This document shows positions 16,546 through 24,431 of a stretch of 64,000 nucleotides of DNA, one piece after another. Below the pieces are notes generated by a model. The model searched no databases. It had not been told where the DNA came from and worked only from the letters and a program-made list of their open reading frames with translations. Position 1 is the first letter of the stretch. The number at the start of each line of letters is the position of its first letter. The DNA is from Clostridiales bacterium (GTDB lineage: Bacteria; Bacillota; Clostridia; Oscillospirales; Acutalibacteraceae): NCBI GenBank assembly GCA_022801595.1, contig JAAWSO010000002.1, positions 143,663-207,662 of the forward strand. The letters are read 5' to 3'. The position numbers were made by a program, and so were the translations under genes.

Positions 16546-17745
16546 ATGGAATTGCAACAGACCCCTGGCGCCAATCGGCTGCATATTGGAATTTTTGGCC
16601 GGCGAAACAGCGGGAAATCCTCGCTGATCAATGCCATCACCCAACAGGAGATCGCATTGGTCAGCCAGGTGGCTGGCACCACAACGGATCCAGTTTATAA
16701 GGCTATGGAAATTCCAGGCATTGGTCCTTGTATGCTGATTGATACCGCGGGATTTGACGACGAGGGGGATTTGGGCGCCATGCGGGTGGAGAAAACCCGG
16801 GCGGCTCTGGCTAAAACAGATGTGGCGATTCTGGTGTTTTCTCAGCTCGACCTGAGCCGGGAAGCGGAGTGGGTTGCCGCCCTGCGCCAAAAGAAAACCC
16901 CGATTTTGGCTGTGATCAGTCAACGGGACGTGCGGACGGAAGCAGAGATTGTAGCTTTGCAGCAGGCGGTGCGGGAACACTTTTCCCTGGAGCCTCTGTT
17001 GGTAAGCGCCAAAGAAGGCGCTGGGATTTCCCAAATCAAAGATGAAATTCTAAGGGCGATGCCGGAAGATTTTGAAATGGCCAGTATCACCGGCCATTTG
17101 GTGTCGCCGCACGATGTGGTTTTGCTGGTAATGCCCCAAGATATCCAAGCCCCCAAAGGCCGTCTGATCTTGCCGCAAGTCCAGACCATCCGGGATTTGC
17201 TGGATCATCAATGCGTGGTGATGAGCGCCACAGCGGATCAGTTGGAAACGGCTTTGGCTGCCCTGGAAAAGCCGCCCAGCTTGATTATTACCGATTCCCA
17301 GGTATTTCCTTTTGTGTTTGAGCGCAAACCAGAGGAAAGCCGGCTGACGTCCTTTTCCATTCTGCTGGCTGCTTATAAAGGGGACTTATCCGCTTTTGTG
17401 ACAGGGGCCAAGGCGATTGACACCCTAACCGAACAGTCCCGGGTATTGATTGCGGAAGCCTGTACCCATGCGCCGCTGAGTGAAGATATTGGGCGGGTAA
17501 AAATTCCTGCCATGCTGCGCAAACGGTTTGGTTCAGGCTTACAGGTGGATTTGGTTAGTGGAGCGGATTTTCCGCAAGATGTTTCCTCCTACGACCTGAT
17601 TATCCATTGCGGAGCCTGTATGTTCAACCGTAAACATGTGCTGTCCCGCGTGGAGCAAGCCAAACAGCAAGGGACGCCAATTTGCAATTACGGCGTTGTC
17701 ATTGCTAAGTTGACTGGGATTTTAGATCATGTTTTCTTAGGTTAG
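16546..17745 (+). CDS. hydF: [FeFe]-hydrogenase maturation GTPase HydF
   Basis: HydF is the GTPase scaffold that carries the diiron precursor and passes it to apo-hydrogenase. The N-terminal G domain has the P-loop GRRNSGKSSLINA and DTAGFDDEG, followed by a dimerisation domain. The cluster-binding part shows CTHAPLSEDIG and later HCGACMFNRK, matching the CxH...HCxxC signature. The length of 399 residues is normal. AGGGAGGAA precedes the ATG. It is the last gene of the unit; hydE, the third maturase, is not in this window. Confidence 0.96.
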   Translation: MELQQTPGANRLHIGIFGRRNSGKSSLINAITQQEIALVSQVAGTTTDPVYKAMEIPGIGPCMLIDTAGFDDEGDLGAMRVEKTRAALAKTDVAILVFSQLDLSREAEWVAALRQKKTPILAVISQRDVRTEAEIVALQQAVREHFSLEPLLVSAKEGAGISQIKDEILRAMPEDFEMASITGHLVSPHDVVLLVMPQDIQAPKGRLILPQVQTIRDLLDHQCVVMSATADQLETALAALEKPPSLIITDSQVFPFVFERKPEESRLTSFSILLAAYKGDLSAFVTGAKAIDTLTEQSRVLIAEACTHAPLSEDIGRVKIPAMLRKRFGSGLQVDLVSGADFPQDVSSYDLIIHCGACMFNRKHVLSRVEQAKQQGTPICNYGVVIAKLTGILDHVFLG

Positions 17746-17797
17746 GAAACGGGTCATTCTTTTCACCTGTGAGAAAGAGAACTAGTCAAAGAAACTG

Positions 17798-17834
17798 AAA
17801 AGCGCACAGAGAAACTTCTCTCTGTGCGCTTTTT
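17798..17834. terminator. Bidirectional terminator between hydF and the padR-like gene
   Basis: A fifteen-pair stem (AAAAGCGCACAGAGA with TCTCTGTGCGCTTTT) with a six-base loop is flanked by A and T runs, so it can end both converging transcripts. Confidence 0.9.
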
Positions 17835-18162
17835 AATTCTCTAAGGTACGGAAAAACGCAAGAAGGCCGTCATGAATGGAGAGGTACTGTTGTTTCAGTT
17901 CCTGAAAGTTGGCGAAGCCTTTTGGTTCGATGTGGTAATACACGCCGGTTTTCCGCTTACCGATCAGTTCCTCGTGGTCAGACACCAAACCCTGTTTTTT
18001 CATACGATATAGGATGGGATACATGGAGCAAGGGGAGAATTTTAGCGTTCCATTGGTGGACTTGGAAATTTCCTGACAAAGCTGAGAAGCATACATGTCC
18101 TGCTTGGTTAACAGTCCTAGCAACAGCATGGTGGAAGTCACCCGCTTCATTTCATTCAGCAT
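17833..18162 (-). CDS. PadR family transcriptional regulator
   Basis: The roughly 109-residue protein has the PadR winged-helix layout: an N-terminal helix with MLLLGLLTKQDMYASQL, the recognition region GTLKFSPCSMYPILYRMKKQGL, then wing strands ending in RKTGVYYHIEPKG and a C-terminal dimerisation helix. ATG 18162 is preferred to GTG 18171 because AAGGAG is ten bases upstream of it. It overlaps the end of the XRE gene by 11 bases, so the two are translated together. No target gene is adjacent; in related two-gene pairs the target is often a transporter elsewhere. Confidence 0.85.
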   Translation of the reverse strand: MLNEMKRVTSTMLLLGLLTKQDMYASQLCQEISKSTNGTLKFSPCSMYPILYRMKKQGLVSDHEELIGKRKTGVYYHIEPKGFANFQELKQQYLSIHDGLLAFFRTLEN

Positions 18163-18532
18163 CTTGAGCACGCTCCTTTTTATTCTGTTGGGCTAAAAAT
18201 TCGGCAAATTCTAAAAGTTCGCTCTGTTTGGTCTGAGGCAAGGTGCGGTAATAGCAAATGATTTGCTGTTCCTTTTTTTGGAGATCTGTGCTGCAATTTT
18301 TTTTTTCGGTATTTTCGTTTGCATCAAACTGAAAAAATTCCTCCAATGTCACGTGGAATATTTTCACTAAAATCAGTAGAGTCGGAATATCCGGTGAGGT
18401 AAATCCGGTTTCATAGTAGGAATAGGTGGAGCGATTTATGCCGAGAACATTTGCGATTTGCTGCTGGGTGAAACCACGTTCCTTACGCAGTTGGCGGAGT
18501 CGATGACAGATTTTAGGATTTAGATTTTCCAA
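18152..18532 (-). CDS. XRE family DNA-binding regulator
   Basis: The 126-residue protein has an N-terminal lambda-repressor-type helix-turn-helix (LRQLRKERGFTQQQIANVL, then STYSYYETG) at residues 10-65, followed by a polar linker and a C-terminal helix SELLEFAEFLAQ that may dimerise. It is cotranscribed with the PadR-like gene and has its own promoter upstream. Its role is unknown; the pair may form a small regulatory circuit. Confidence is high for the domain and low for any function. Confidence 0.88.
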   Translation of the reverse strand: MENLNPKICHRLRQLRKERGFTQQQIANVLGINRSTYSYYETGFTSPDIPTLLILVKIFHVTLEEFFQFDANENTEKKNCSTDLQKKEQQIICYYRTLPQTKQSELLEFAEFLAQQNKKERAQDAE

Positions 18533-18558
18533 ATTTTATCCTACCTTTTCATTCATTT

Positions 18559-18587
18559 ATCATATTTTGAGAGCTTTTTTTGGTCAA
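18559..18587 (-). promoter_or_regulatory. Promoter of the XRE-PadR pair
   Basis: On the minus strand TTGACC and TATGAT are separated by 17 bases, ending 27 bases before the XRE start codon. Confidence 0.65.
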
Positions 18588-18717
18588 TTTGATATTTTAA
18601 AAATACATTTTTTAAATAAAGTATAATTTAACAAGGTAAAAAAGTCAAAATAAATTCCTTGATAATGCATAATTTAGAAAAAACGATGCTAAAATTATAC
18701 AAGGAGTGATTTTGATT

Positions 18718-19026
18718 ATGTTTGAAGATTTATTCTATAAAAGACTCACACAGCTTCGGATGGAAAAAGGTGTATCCGCAAGAGATATGAGTTTATCCAT
18801 TGGACAAAGTCCAAGTTATATTAATGGATTAGAAAATCGACATAGTCTTCCAGCAATGGATAGTTTCTTTAATATTTGTGATTATTTCCACATTACTCCA
18901 AAAGAATTTTTTAATGATGGAGTAGAAGCTCCCACAAAACTGCAAGAAGCGTTAAAAGCATTGGAACCCTTGAGCGCAGAGCAGCTTTCTCATATTATTG
19001 CTATTGCAAAAGATATGAAGAGGTAA
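18718..19026 (+). CDS. XRE family DNA-binding regulator
   Basis: This 102-residue protein contains a helix-turn-helix at residues 8-63 (RLTQLRMEKGVSARDMSLSI, SPSYINGLENRHSLP), followed by a short acidic tail. The codon use is markedly AT-rich compared with nearby metabolic genes. ATG 18718 is chosen because AAGGAGTG lies about eleven bases upstream. It is transcribed away from the XRE-PadR pair. A 21-base perfect inverted repeat begins in its stop codon. The function is unknown. Confidence 0.85.
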   Translation: MFEDLFYKRLTQLRMEKGVSARDMSLSIGQSPSYINGLENRHSLPAMDSFFNICDYFHITPKEFFNDGVEAPTKLQEALKALEPLSAEQLSHIIAIAKDMKR

Positions 19027-19076
19027 TACACCTCGGTAAAGTTACTAAAAATATGGTAACTTTACCGAGGTGTATT
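19025..19076 (+). repeat. 21-bp perfect inverted repeat at the end of the XRE gene
   Basis: AATACACCTCGGTAAAGTTAC at 19025-19045 is repeated in inverse at 19056-19076 with a ten-base loop. It forms a very stable hairpin but has no T run after it, so a plain intrinsic terminator is not certain; it could be a protein-binding site or a transcript-stabilising end. Confidence 0.75.
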
Positions 19077-19360
19077 GTCGATTAGTTACATTTTATATAG
19101 TGTTTCAGGAAAAAATTAACCAATTATATGAAAGTTCCCGTAGAAAATGGATATTAATATTTCAATTCGCTTAAGGATTTGTTTCCAGTGTAGGGTGGAA
19201 GATATTGATAGAAAATCAGAAGCTATGATTCGATGATTAAGATTTTGGGTTTGTTTCCTACCATATAATTTATCATAATTTTATCAAAAAGTCTATATAT
19301 CGTCTTATTAATTGGCTGAAAAAATTTACAATGAAAAGAAACGATAATAATGGAACTGAG

Positions 19361-19612
19361 ATGAAACATGTGGATGTCTGTCAAGCAATCGCGGAACGAT
19401 TTTTGCAATTGTGTAAAGAAAAAAATACAAATCCCAATAAGCTGGCGCAATGGTCTGGGGTTCCACCCTCTACATTGAAAAGTATTTTATACGGAACAAG
19501 TAAAAATCCTGGCGCTGTTACCATAAAAAAACTTTGCGATGGTTTGGGAATTTCGATGGCGGAGTTTTTTGATTGCGAGCTTTTTTATCAATTGGAACAA
19601 GAAATTCGATAA
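19361..19612 (+). CDS. Small XRE-type regulator
   Basis: The 83-residue protein is almost only a helix-turn-helix: FLQLCKEKNTNPNKLAQW, GVPPSTLKSILYG, then TIKKLCDGLGISMAEFFD, ending LEQEIR. This pattern is common in small Clostridia regulators. The start could be ATG 19361 or ATG 19331, ten codons earlier; neither has a strong ribosome-binding site, and I prefer the later one because family members begin near VDVCQAI. It is a third XRE-type gene in the AT-rich stretch 18.1-19.8 kb. No partner gene is seen. Confidence 0.75.
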   Translation: MKHVDVCQAIAERFLQLCKEKNTNPNKLAQWSGVPPSTLKSILYGTSKNPGAVTIKKLCDGLGISMAEFFDCELFYQLEQEIR

Positions 19613-19923
19613 GGATTTAAGAGAGTTAATTTCCCTAAAAAATATTAGATATTTCGTGAAAATTTTCGACAAGCAGCATGGGAGTATTAGTAGATATGGG
19701 CGCGCTGTCTTTTTACTTTGCCTGCTTTTACTATATTAAGAATGACCAATTTGCTTCAAACCGGATTTCTCTCTGGACGAAACTTTTATGTTTCCTTGTT
19801 GGAAGCATTGGGAGTGGGACGAAGCTTTTGAATGCCTAAGCATAAGAAAATTTTTCTGTTCCGCGAAACGAGGTACGAGCACATGGGGGAACGCAATGGT
19901 GGTTCACCGCCTAAAAATTTCTC
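19613..19923. other. Intergenic, no gene seen
   Basis: The stretch between the small XRE gene and the ilv promoter has no supported ORF. The short open frames here lack ribosome-binding sites. Confidence 0.6.
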
Positions 19924-19952
19924 TTGACAAACACGGGAGAAAGGAATATTCT
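19924..19952 (+). promoter_or_regulatory. Promoter of the ilv operon
   Basis: TTGACA and TATTCT are separated by 17 bases; an overlapping TATAAT lies a few bases further on. It lies 36 bases before the T-box leader. Confidence 0.75.
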
Positions 19953-19984
19953 ATATAATAACATAAGAAACACACAAAATGCGT

Positions 19985-20254
19985 CGATAGGGAACACACA
20001 CAGGGATTCCTGATTGCAGAGAGCCGTCGGTAGGTGCGAGGCGGTGCAGCCCCGGTGTTACATCCCCCTGGAGCAGGCAGCAGAACCGCCCTTTTTCTAA
20101 ATGGTTAGTAAGCGTCGCCCGGTTTCCCTCCGTTATCGGGGAATGCATTGCTAGATGCAGCGAAGTGGCCGCTTTTGAGCGGCAAGTAGAGTGGTACCGC
20201 GGAGATTCCGGTCTTCGTCTCTGGAAATTGGAGACGAAGACCGTTTTATTTTTT
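19985..20254 (+). promoter_or_regulatory. T-box leader of the ilv operon
   Basis: The leader has the T-box features: AGAGAGCC near the base of stem I, GAGGCGGTGCAGCC resembling the conserved distal loop of stem I, and AGTAGAGTGGTACCGCGG (20185-20202), the antiterminator bulge that pairs with the tRNA acceptor end. A terminator follows. Uncharged tRNA would favour readthrough into ilvB. The amino acid is expected to be isoleucine, leucine or valine from the genes, but I could not fix the specifier codon by eye. Confidence 0.93.
20209..20254 (+). terminator. Terminator of the T-box leader
   Basis: GGTCTTCGTCTC pairs with GAGACGAAGACC and is followed by GTTTTATTTTTT. Its 5' arm competes with the antiterminator. 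Confidence 0.92.
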
Positions 20255-20295
20255 CGCAAGCCAGAAAAATCAAATTTTATAAAGGAGAATCCATT

Positions 20296-22017
20296 ATGCT
20301 GTTAACAGGTGCTCAAATCATTATGGAATGCTTGTTGGAACAACAGGTCGATACGGTCTTTGGCTATCCCGGCGGAGCCGTGCTGAATATTTATGACGCT
20401 CTTTACGAGTATAGCGATCAGATCAACCACATTTGTACTGCCCACGAACAGGGCGCCGCCCATGCTGCTGACGGTTACGCTCGTTCCAGTGGGAAAACCG
20501 GCGTGTGTATCGCTACCTCTGGTCCTGGAGCGACCAATTTAGTCACCGGGATTGCTACCGCTTACATGGACTCTGTTCCAATGGTGGCCATTACTGGCAA
20601 CGTAAATTTGAATCTTTTGGGCCTAGATAGTTTCCAGGAGGTAGACATCACCGGCATCACGATGCCGATTACCAAGCATAACTTTCTGGTCAAGAAGGTG
20701 GAGTATTTAGCCGATACCCTGCGCCATGCTTTCCGCATTGCAAACGAAGGGCGGAAAGGCCCGGTTCTGGTGGATATCCCCAAGGACATCACCGCCCAGA
20801 AATGTGAGTTTACGCCGGTAAAGGATGTAGTGCATCAGAAATTTGACGAGGCCGCAGAGCATGCTATGCATCTTCCTGTAGCAAAACCCGCGGAGGCTCC
20901 CAAAGAATGCCGTCTGAAAAAAGCCTTAGAGCTGCTGCAAAATAGCAAACGCCCGTTCCTTTATACCGGTGGTGGCTTGTTGGCCGCGGAAGCTTCTTCG
21001 GAATTGGCGGAACTGGCGGAAAAATTGGACGCTCCAGTTTCCTCCTCCCTCATGTGTCAGGGCGGTTTTGACCAGTCCAGCCCTCGTTATCTGGGTATGC
21101 TTGGCATGCATGGAACCATGAGCTCTGCCCAAGCCTTGAAGAACTGCGATTTGTTTGTCGCAGTCGGCACCCGTTTTTCCGACCGTGTGATCTGCAATTC
21201 CGGTTTATTCGCCAAACATTGCCCGATCATTCAGGTTGATATCGACCCGGCGGAATTTGATAAGAATATTGGAGTCAATGTAAAACTGTGCGGCGACGCA
21301 AAAGAAATTTTGACCATCCTCAATGCCCGCCTACCACAACAGTCCCATCCAGAATGGATGGCGGAAATTTCCAGTTGGAAAAAGGAGTATCCTCTGCGCC
21401 AGGTAACCAAAAATGAAAATGGCGTCACCCCACAGATGGTTCTGGAAGCCCTCCACGACCTGACCGGCAGGGAGTCGATTCTTACCACGGAAGTTGGCCA
21501 GCATCAGATGTGGGCGGCTCAATTCTATGAATTCCAGCGGCCCCGCCAGTTTATCACCTCCGGCGGCTTGGGCACCATGGGTTTTGGCCTAGGCGCCGCT
21601 CTGGGCGCTCAAATGGCGAATCCAGATCGCAAAGTGATCAATATCGCTGGCGACGGCAGTTTTCACATGAACTGTAATGAGTTGTCTACCGCCGTGAAAT
21701 ATAACATTCCAATTGTAGAATTGATTTTGGACAATACGGTGCTGGGTATGGTGCGCCAATGGCAAAAGCTGTTTTATGACCACCGTTTTTCTCAGACTAC
21801 CCTGGATAAGGCGACCAATTATGAAAAGCTGGCGGAGGCGTTTGGTTTGAAGGCCTACACCATTGCGAAGAAGGAAGAGATTGCGCCGGTTCTGAAAGAA
21901 GCTTTGTCTCAGAAAGGGCCGGTTTTGGTTCACTGTTACATTGATAAGGATATCAACGTATTGCCAATGGTGCCTGCAGGAGCTTCGGCGGAGGAACCAA
22001 TTTTGGAAATGGAATAA
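20296..22017 (+). CDS. ilvB: Acetolactate synthase, large subunit
   Basis: This thiamine-diphosphate enzyme condenses pyruvate with pyruvate or 2-ketobutyrate, the first common step of branched-chain amino acid synthesis. The 573-residue protein shows VFGYPGGAVLNIYDALYE at the N-terminus (with the glutamate region HEQGAAHAADGYAR), the central FAD-binding domain, and the cofactor-metal motif GDGSFHMNCNEL. ATG 20296 with AAAGGAG upstream is the start; the longer ORF runs back through the T-box. It is followed by ilvN after 13 bases. Confidence 0.97.
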   Translation: MLLTGAQIIMECLLEQQVDTVFGYPGGAVLNIYDALYEYSDQINHICTAHEQGAAHAADGYARSSGKTGVCIATSGPGATNLVTGIATAYMDSVPMVAITGNVNLNLLGLDSFQEVDITGITMPITKHNFLVKKVEYLADTLRHAFRIANEGRKGPVLVDIPKDITAQKCEFTPVKDVVHQKFDEAAEHAMHLPVAKPAEAPKECRLKKALELLQNSKRPFLYTGGGLLAAEASSELAELAEKLDAPVSSSLMCQGGFDQSSPRYLGMLGMHGTMSSAQALKNCDLFVAVGTRFSDRVICNSGLFAKHCPIIQVDIDPAEFDKNIGVNVKLCGDAKEILTILNARLPQQSHPEWMAEISSWKKEYPLRQVTKNENGVTPQMVLEALHDLTGRESILTTEVGQHQMWAAQFYEFQRPRQFITSGGLGTMGFGLGAALGAQMANPDRKVINIAGDGSFHMNCNELSTAVKYNIPIVELILDNTVLGMVRQWQKLFYDHRFSQTTLDKATNYEKLAEAFGLKAYTIAKKEEIAPVLKEALSQKGPVLVHCYIDKDINVLPMVPAGASAEEPILEME

Positions 22018-22030
22018 GGAGGAACACACC

Positions 22031-22525
22031 ATGAGTTACCACGATAATACGGAACGCGACTATGTATTGTCTGTTTTGGCGCAGAATAATTCCGGGGTTT
22101 TGCTGCGGATTGCCGGCCTGTTCAGCCGCCGCTGCTACAACATCAAAAGCATTGTGGCCGCCCAGACCGAAGACGCCGCTCATTCTCAAATGATCATTGT
22201 GGTTCAGGGGGATGACCGGATTGTTCGCCAGGTGGATAAGCAGCTGAGTAAACTGGTGGAGGTGGAGCAGGTTACTGTGCTCAATGACGACAGCGCCGTG
22301 GTACGGGAGCACCTGTTGATGAAGGTGGAGCGTACCGCCGCCACCACAGATCATTTGATGGCGATTGCCAACGTGTTCCATGCTAATGTGCTGAACGTAA
22401 CCGAGAACAACATGATTGTGGAGTTGACTGGCAGCGCTCAGACTTTGAATTCCTTTGTGGAGTGCTATAAGCCATACAAGATCCAAAAGATTCTGCGCAC
22501 TGGTTCCATGGCCATGGAGAAATAA
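22031..22525 (+). CDS. ilvN: Acetolactate synthase, small regulatory subunit
   Basis: IlvN carries an N-terminal ACT domain that binds valine and feeds back on IlvB. The 164-residue protein has LSVLAQNNSGVLLRIAGLFSRR, GDDRIVRQVDKQLSKLVEV and a C-terminal domain with TGSAQTLNSFVE, all typical. The start at ATG 22031 is set by AAGGAGGA; the ORF track starts 30 codons too early, inside ilvB. It is 27 bases upstream of ilvA. Confidence 0.96.
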   Translation: MSYHDNTERDYVLSVLAQNNSGVLLRIAGLFSRRCYNIKSIVAAQTEDAAHSQMIIVVQGDDRIVRQVDKQLSKLVEVEQVTVLNDDSAVVREHLLMKVERTAATTDHLMAIANVFHANVLNVTENNMIVELTGSAQTLNSFVECYKPYKIQKILRTGSMAMEK

Positions 22526-22552
22526 ACAACAAGCGATAGGGAGATTGACAAG

Positions 22553-23782
22553 ATGCTGACATTAGATAAAGTTTATCACGCGGCGTTTGTGCTGCGGGAC
22601 GTTATCCGTAAAACCGACCTGATCCATGCGCCGAACATCAACCCGGAAAGCGAGATTTATCTGAAAACCGAAAATTTACAGGTAACTGGTTCTTTTAAGG
22701 TGCGGGGAGCGTATTACAAAATATCCCAGCTTTCGGAAGAAGAAAAAGCAAAGGGGGTTATCGCTTGTTCCGCAGGGAACCACGCCCAGGGCGTAGCTTT
22801 GGCCGCCACAAAAAACGGCATCCAATCTCTGATTTGTATCCCGGATGGCGCCCCGATTTCCAAGGTGGAGGCCACGAAAAAATATGGCGCCGACGTTCTC
22901 CTGGTGAATGGGGTTTATGACGACGCGTACAACAAAGCCCGGGAAATCCAGGAGCAGGAGGGCAGCACCTTTATCCATCCCTTTGACGATGAGGATGTGA
23001 TTGCCGGGCAGGGGAGCATCGGACTGGAGCTGCTGGATCAATTGCCGGATTTGGACGCAGTCATTGTACCCATTGGCGGCGGCGGCTTGATCGGCGGAGT
23101 TGCTTTCGCCATCAAATCTTTGAATCCCAACTGCAAGGTGTATGGGGTGCAGGCAAGCGGCGCACCGTCTATGTACAATTCCATCGCCCGCCACGAGCGG
23201 GAAACATTGTCCAATGTATCCACTATTGCAGACGGCATTGCCGTCAAGCAGCCGGGTCAGTTGACCTATGAGCTGTGTGAAAAATACGTGGATGAAATTG
23301 TCACGGTGACCGACGACGAGGTTTCCACTGCGATCCTGGCTTTGATTGAGCAGCAGAAGCTGATTGCCGAAGGAGCCGGCGCGGTAGCGGTAGCGGCCGC
23401 CTTGTTTAATAAGGTGGATGTGAAGGGCAAGAAAGTCGTTTGTTTGGTGTCTGGAGGCAACATCGACGTAACCATTTTGTCCCGTGTCATTACCCGCGGC
23501 TTGCTTAAGGCTGGGCGTTCCGCAGATATCACAGTAGAATTGATGGATAAGCCAGGACAGCTCCGGGATGTTTCCGCAATTATTGCAGAGTTGGGAGGCA
23601 ATGTGGTTTCGGTGCATCATGACCGTTCGGGAGAAAACACCCATATCGACGCCTGCTATCTGCACTTGGTGATGGAGACCAAGGATCACGCCCATATCGC
23701 ACAAATCCGCAAGGCGCTGACCGATCATGGATATAAAATCATTAGCCAATCCTGCACATATTTACCGGAACAGACAGAATAA
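22553..23782 (+). CDS. ilvA: Threonine ammonia-lyase with C-terminal ACT domain
   Basis: The enzyme deaminates threonine to 2-ketobutyrate, the entry to isoleucine. The PLP lysine is in TGSFKVRGAYYK (about residue 48), and the glycine loop is VPIGGGGLIGGVAFA. A C-terminal ACT-like domain of about 80 residues begins near ITVELMDKPGQLRDVSAI. The 409-residue single-ACT form is common in Clostridia and resembles the TdcB-like class; the operon with ilvBN favours a biosynthetic role here. A ridA gene follows immediately. Confidence 0.94.
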   Translation: MLTLDKVYHAAFVLRDVIRKTDLIHAPNINPESEIYLKTENLQVTGSFKVRGAYYKISQLSEEEKAKGVIACSAGNHAQGVALAATKNGIQSLICIPDGAPISKVEATKKYGADVLLVNGVYDDAYNKAREIQEQEGSTFIHPFDDEDVIAGQGSIGLELLDQLPDLDAVIVPIGGGGLIGGVAFAIKSLNPNCKVYGVQASGAPSMYNSIARHERETLSNVSTIADGIAVKQPGQLTYELCEKYVDEIVTVTDDEVSTAILALIEQQKLIAEGAGAVAVAAALFNKVDVKGKKVVCLVSGGNIDVTILSRVITRGLLKAGRSADITVELMDKPGQLRDVSAIIAELGGNVVSVHHDRSGENTHIDACYLHLVMETKDHAHIAQIRKALTDHGYKIISQSCTYLPEQTE

Positions 23783-23813
23783 GTTTGGAGATTAGAAAAA
23801 GGGGAAATGCATC

Positions 23814-24188
23814 ATGATGAAAAAAGTTTCAACAGAGAAAGCTCCGGCAGCCATTGGCCCATACTCCCAGGCGATCCTTGCTGGAAATCTGCTGTATTCC
23901 AGCGGCCAGATTCCGATTGATCCGGCTACCGGAAATTTGGTGGACGGGGATGTGACCGCACAAGCCGAGCAGGTGATGAAGAATTTGCAAGCTGTGTTGG
24001 AGGCAGGCGGAACCTCCTTTGAGCGGGTGGTCAAAGCGACCTGTTTCTTGGCTGATATGGAGGATTTCGCGGCTTTTAACGAGGTCTATGAGAAGTATTT
24101 TGTCAGTAAGCCGGCCCGTTCCTGCGTGGCTGTGAAACGGCTGCCCAAAAACGCGCTGGTAGAAGTAGAAGTTACCGCTTTGCTCTAA
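23814..24188 (+). CDS. ridA: RidA family reactive intermediate deaminase
   Basis: RidA hydrolyses the reactive enamine/imine (2-aminoacrylate, 2-aminocrotonate) released by PLP dehydratases such as IlvA. The 124-residue protein shows [25 protein letters not shown], the conserved arginine in [13 protein letters not shown] and the final VEVEVTALL. The start may be ATG 23814 or 23817. It is the last gene of the T-box controlled unit, so the damage-control enzyme is made with the enzyme that creates the intermediate. Confidence 0.94.
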   Translation: MMKKVSTEKAPAAIGPYSQAILAGNLLYSSGQIPIDPATGNLVDGDVTAQAEQVMKNLQAVLEAGGTSFERVVKATCFLADMEDFAAFNEVYEKYFVSKPARSCVAVKRLPKNALVEVEVTALL

Positions 24189-24193
24189 AGGAA

Positions 24194-24247
24194 AAAATTC
24201 ACGGTATGTTGTGACCAAAAATTGGAACAATAATGCCGTGAATTTTT
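24194..24247 (+). terminator. Terminator after ridA
   Basis: AAAATTCACGGTAT pairs with ATGCCGTGAATTTT (one G-T pair), with an inner CCAAAAATTGG hairpin, and the stem merges into a T run. Confidence 0.88.
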
Positions 24248-24289
24248 TGTTTGGGTTACAATTTATTTGCAAATCCGAATGCGCAGGTG

Positions 24290-24298
24290 TGGTACAAT
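24290..24298 (+). promoter_or_regulatory. Extended -10 promoter of pepF
   Basis: TGGTACAAT forms an extended -10 element 134 bases before the gene. There is no good -35. The leader contains an imperfect hairpin at 24309-24366 (AGGCA...TGCCT outer pair, ACGGTACT present twice near the apex). Confidence 0.5.
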
Positions 24299-24431
24299 AA
24301 ACACACAGAGGCAGCAATGCGTGCGACGGTACTTTTTAAAAAGGAACGGTACTGCGCAATGTGCCTACCACAGCTGTAAACTACAAAACAAAAGCAAAAA
24401 TTTTTTCCAAAAATAAGGAGGCAGATTTCGG

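Noticed and set aside
22676-23749. 357-codon minus-strand ORF opposite ilvA
   Set aside because: Shadow of ilvA with no ribosome-binding site.
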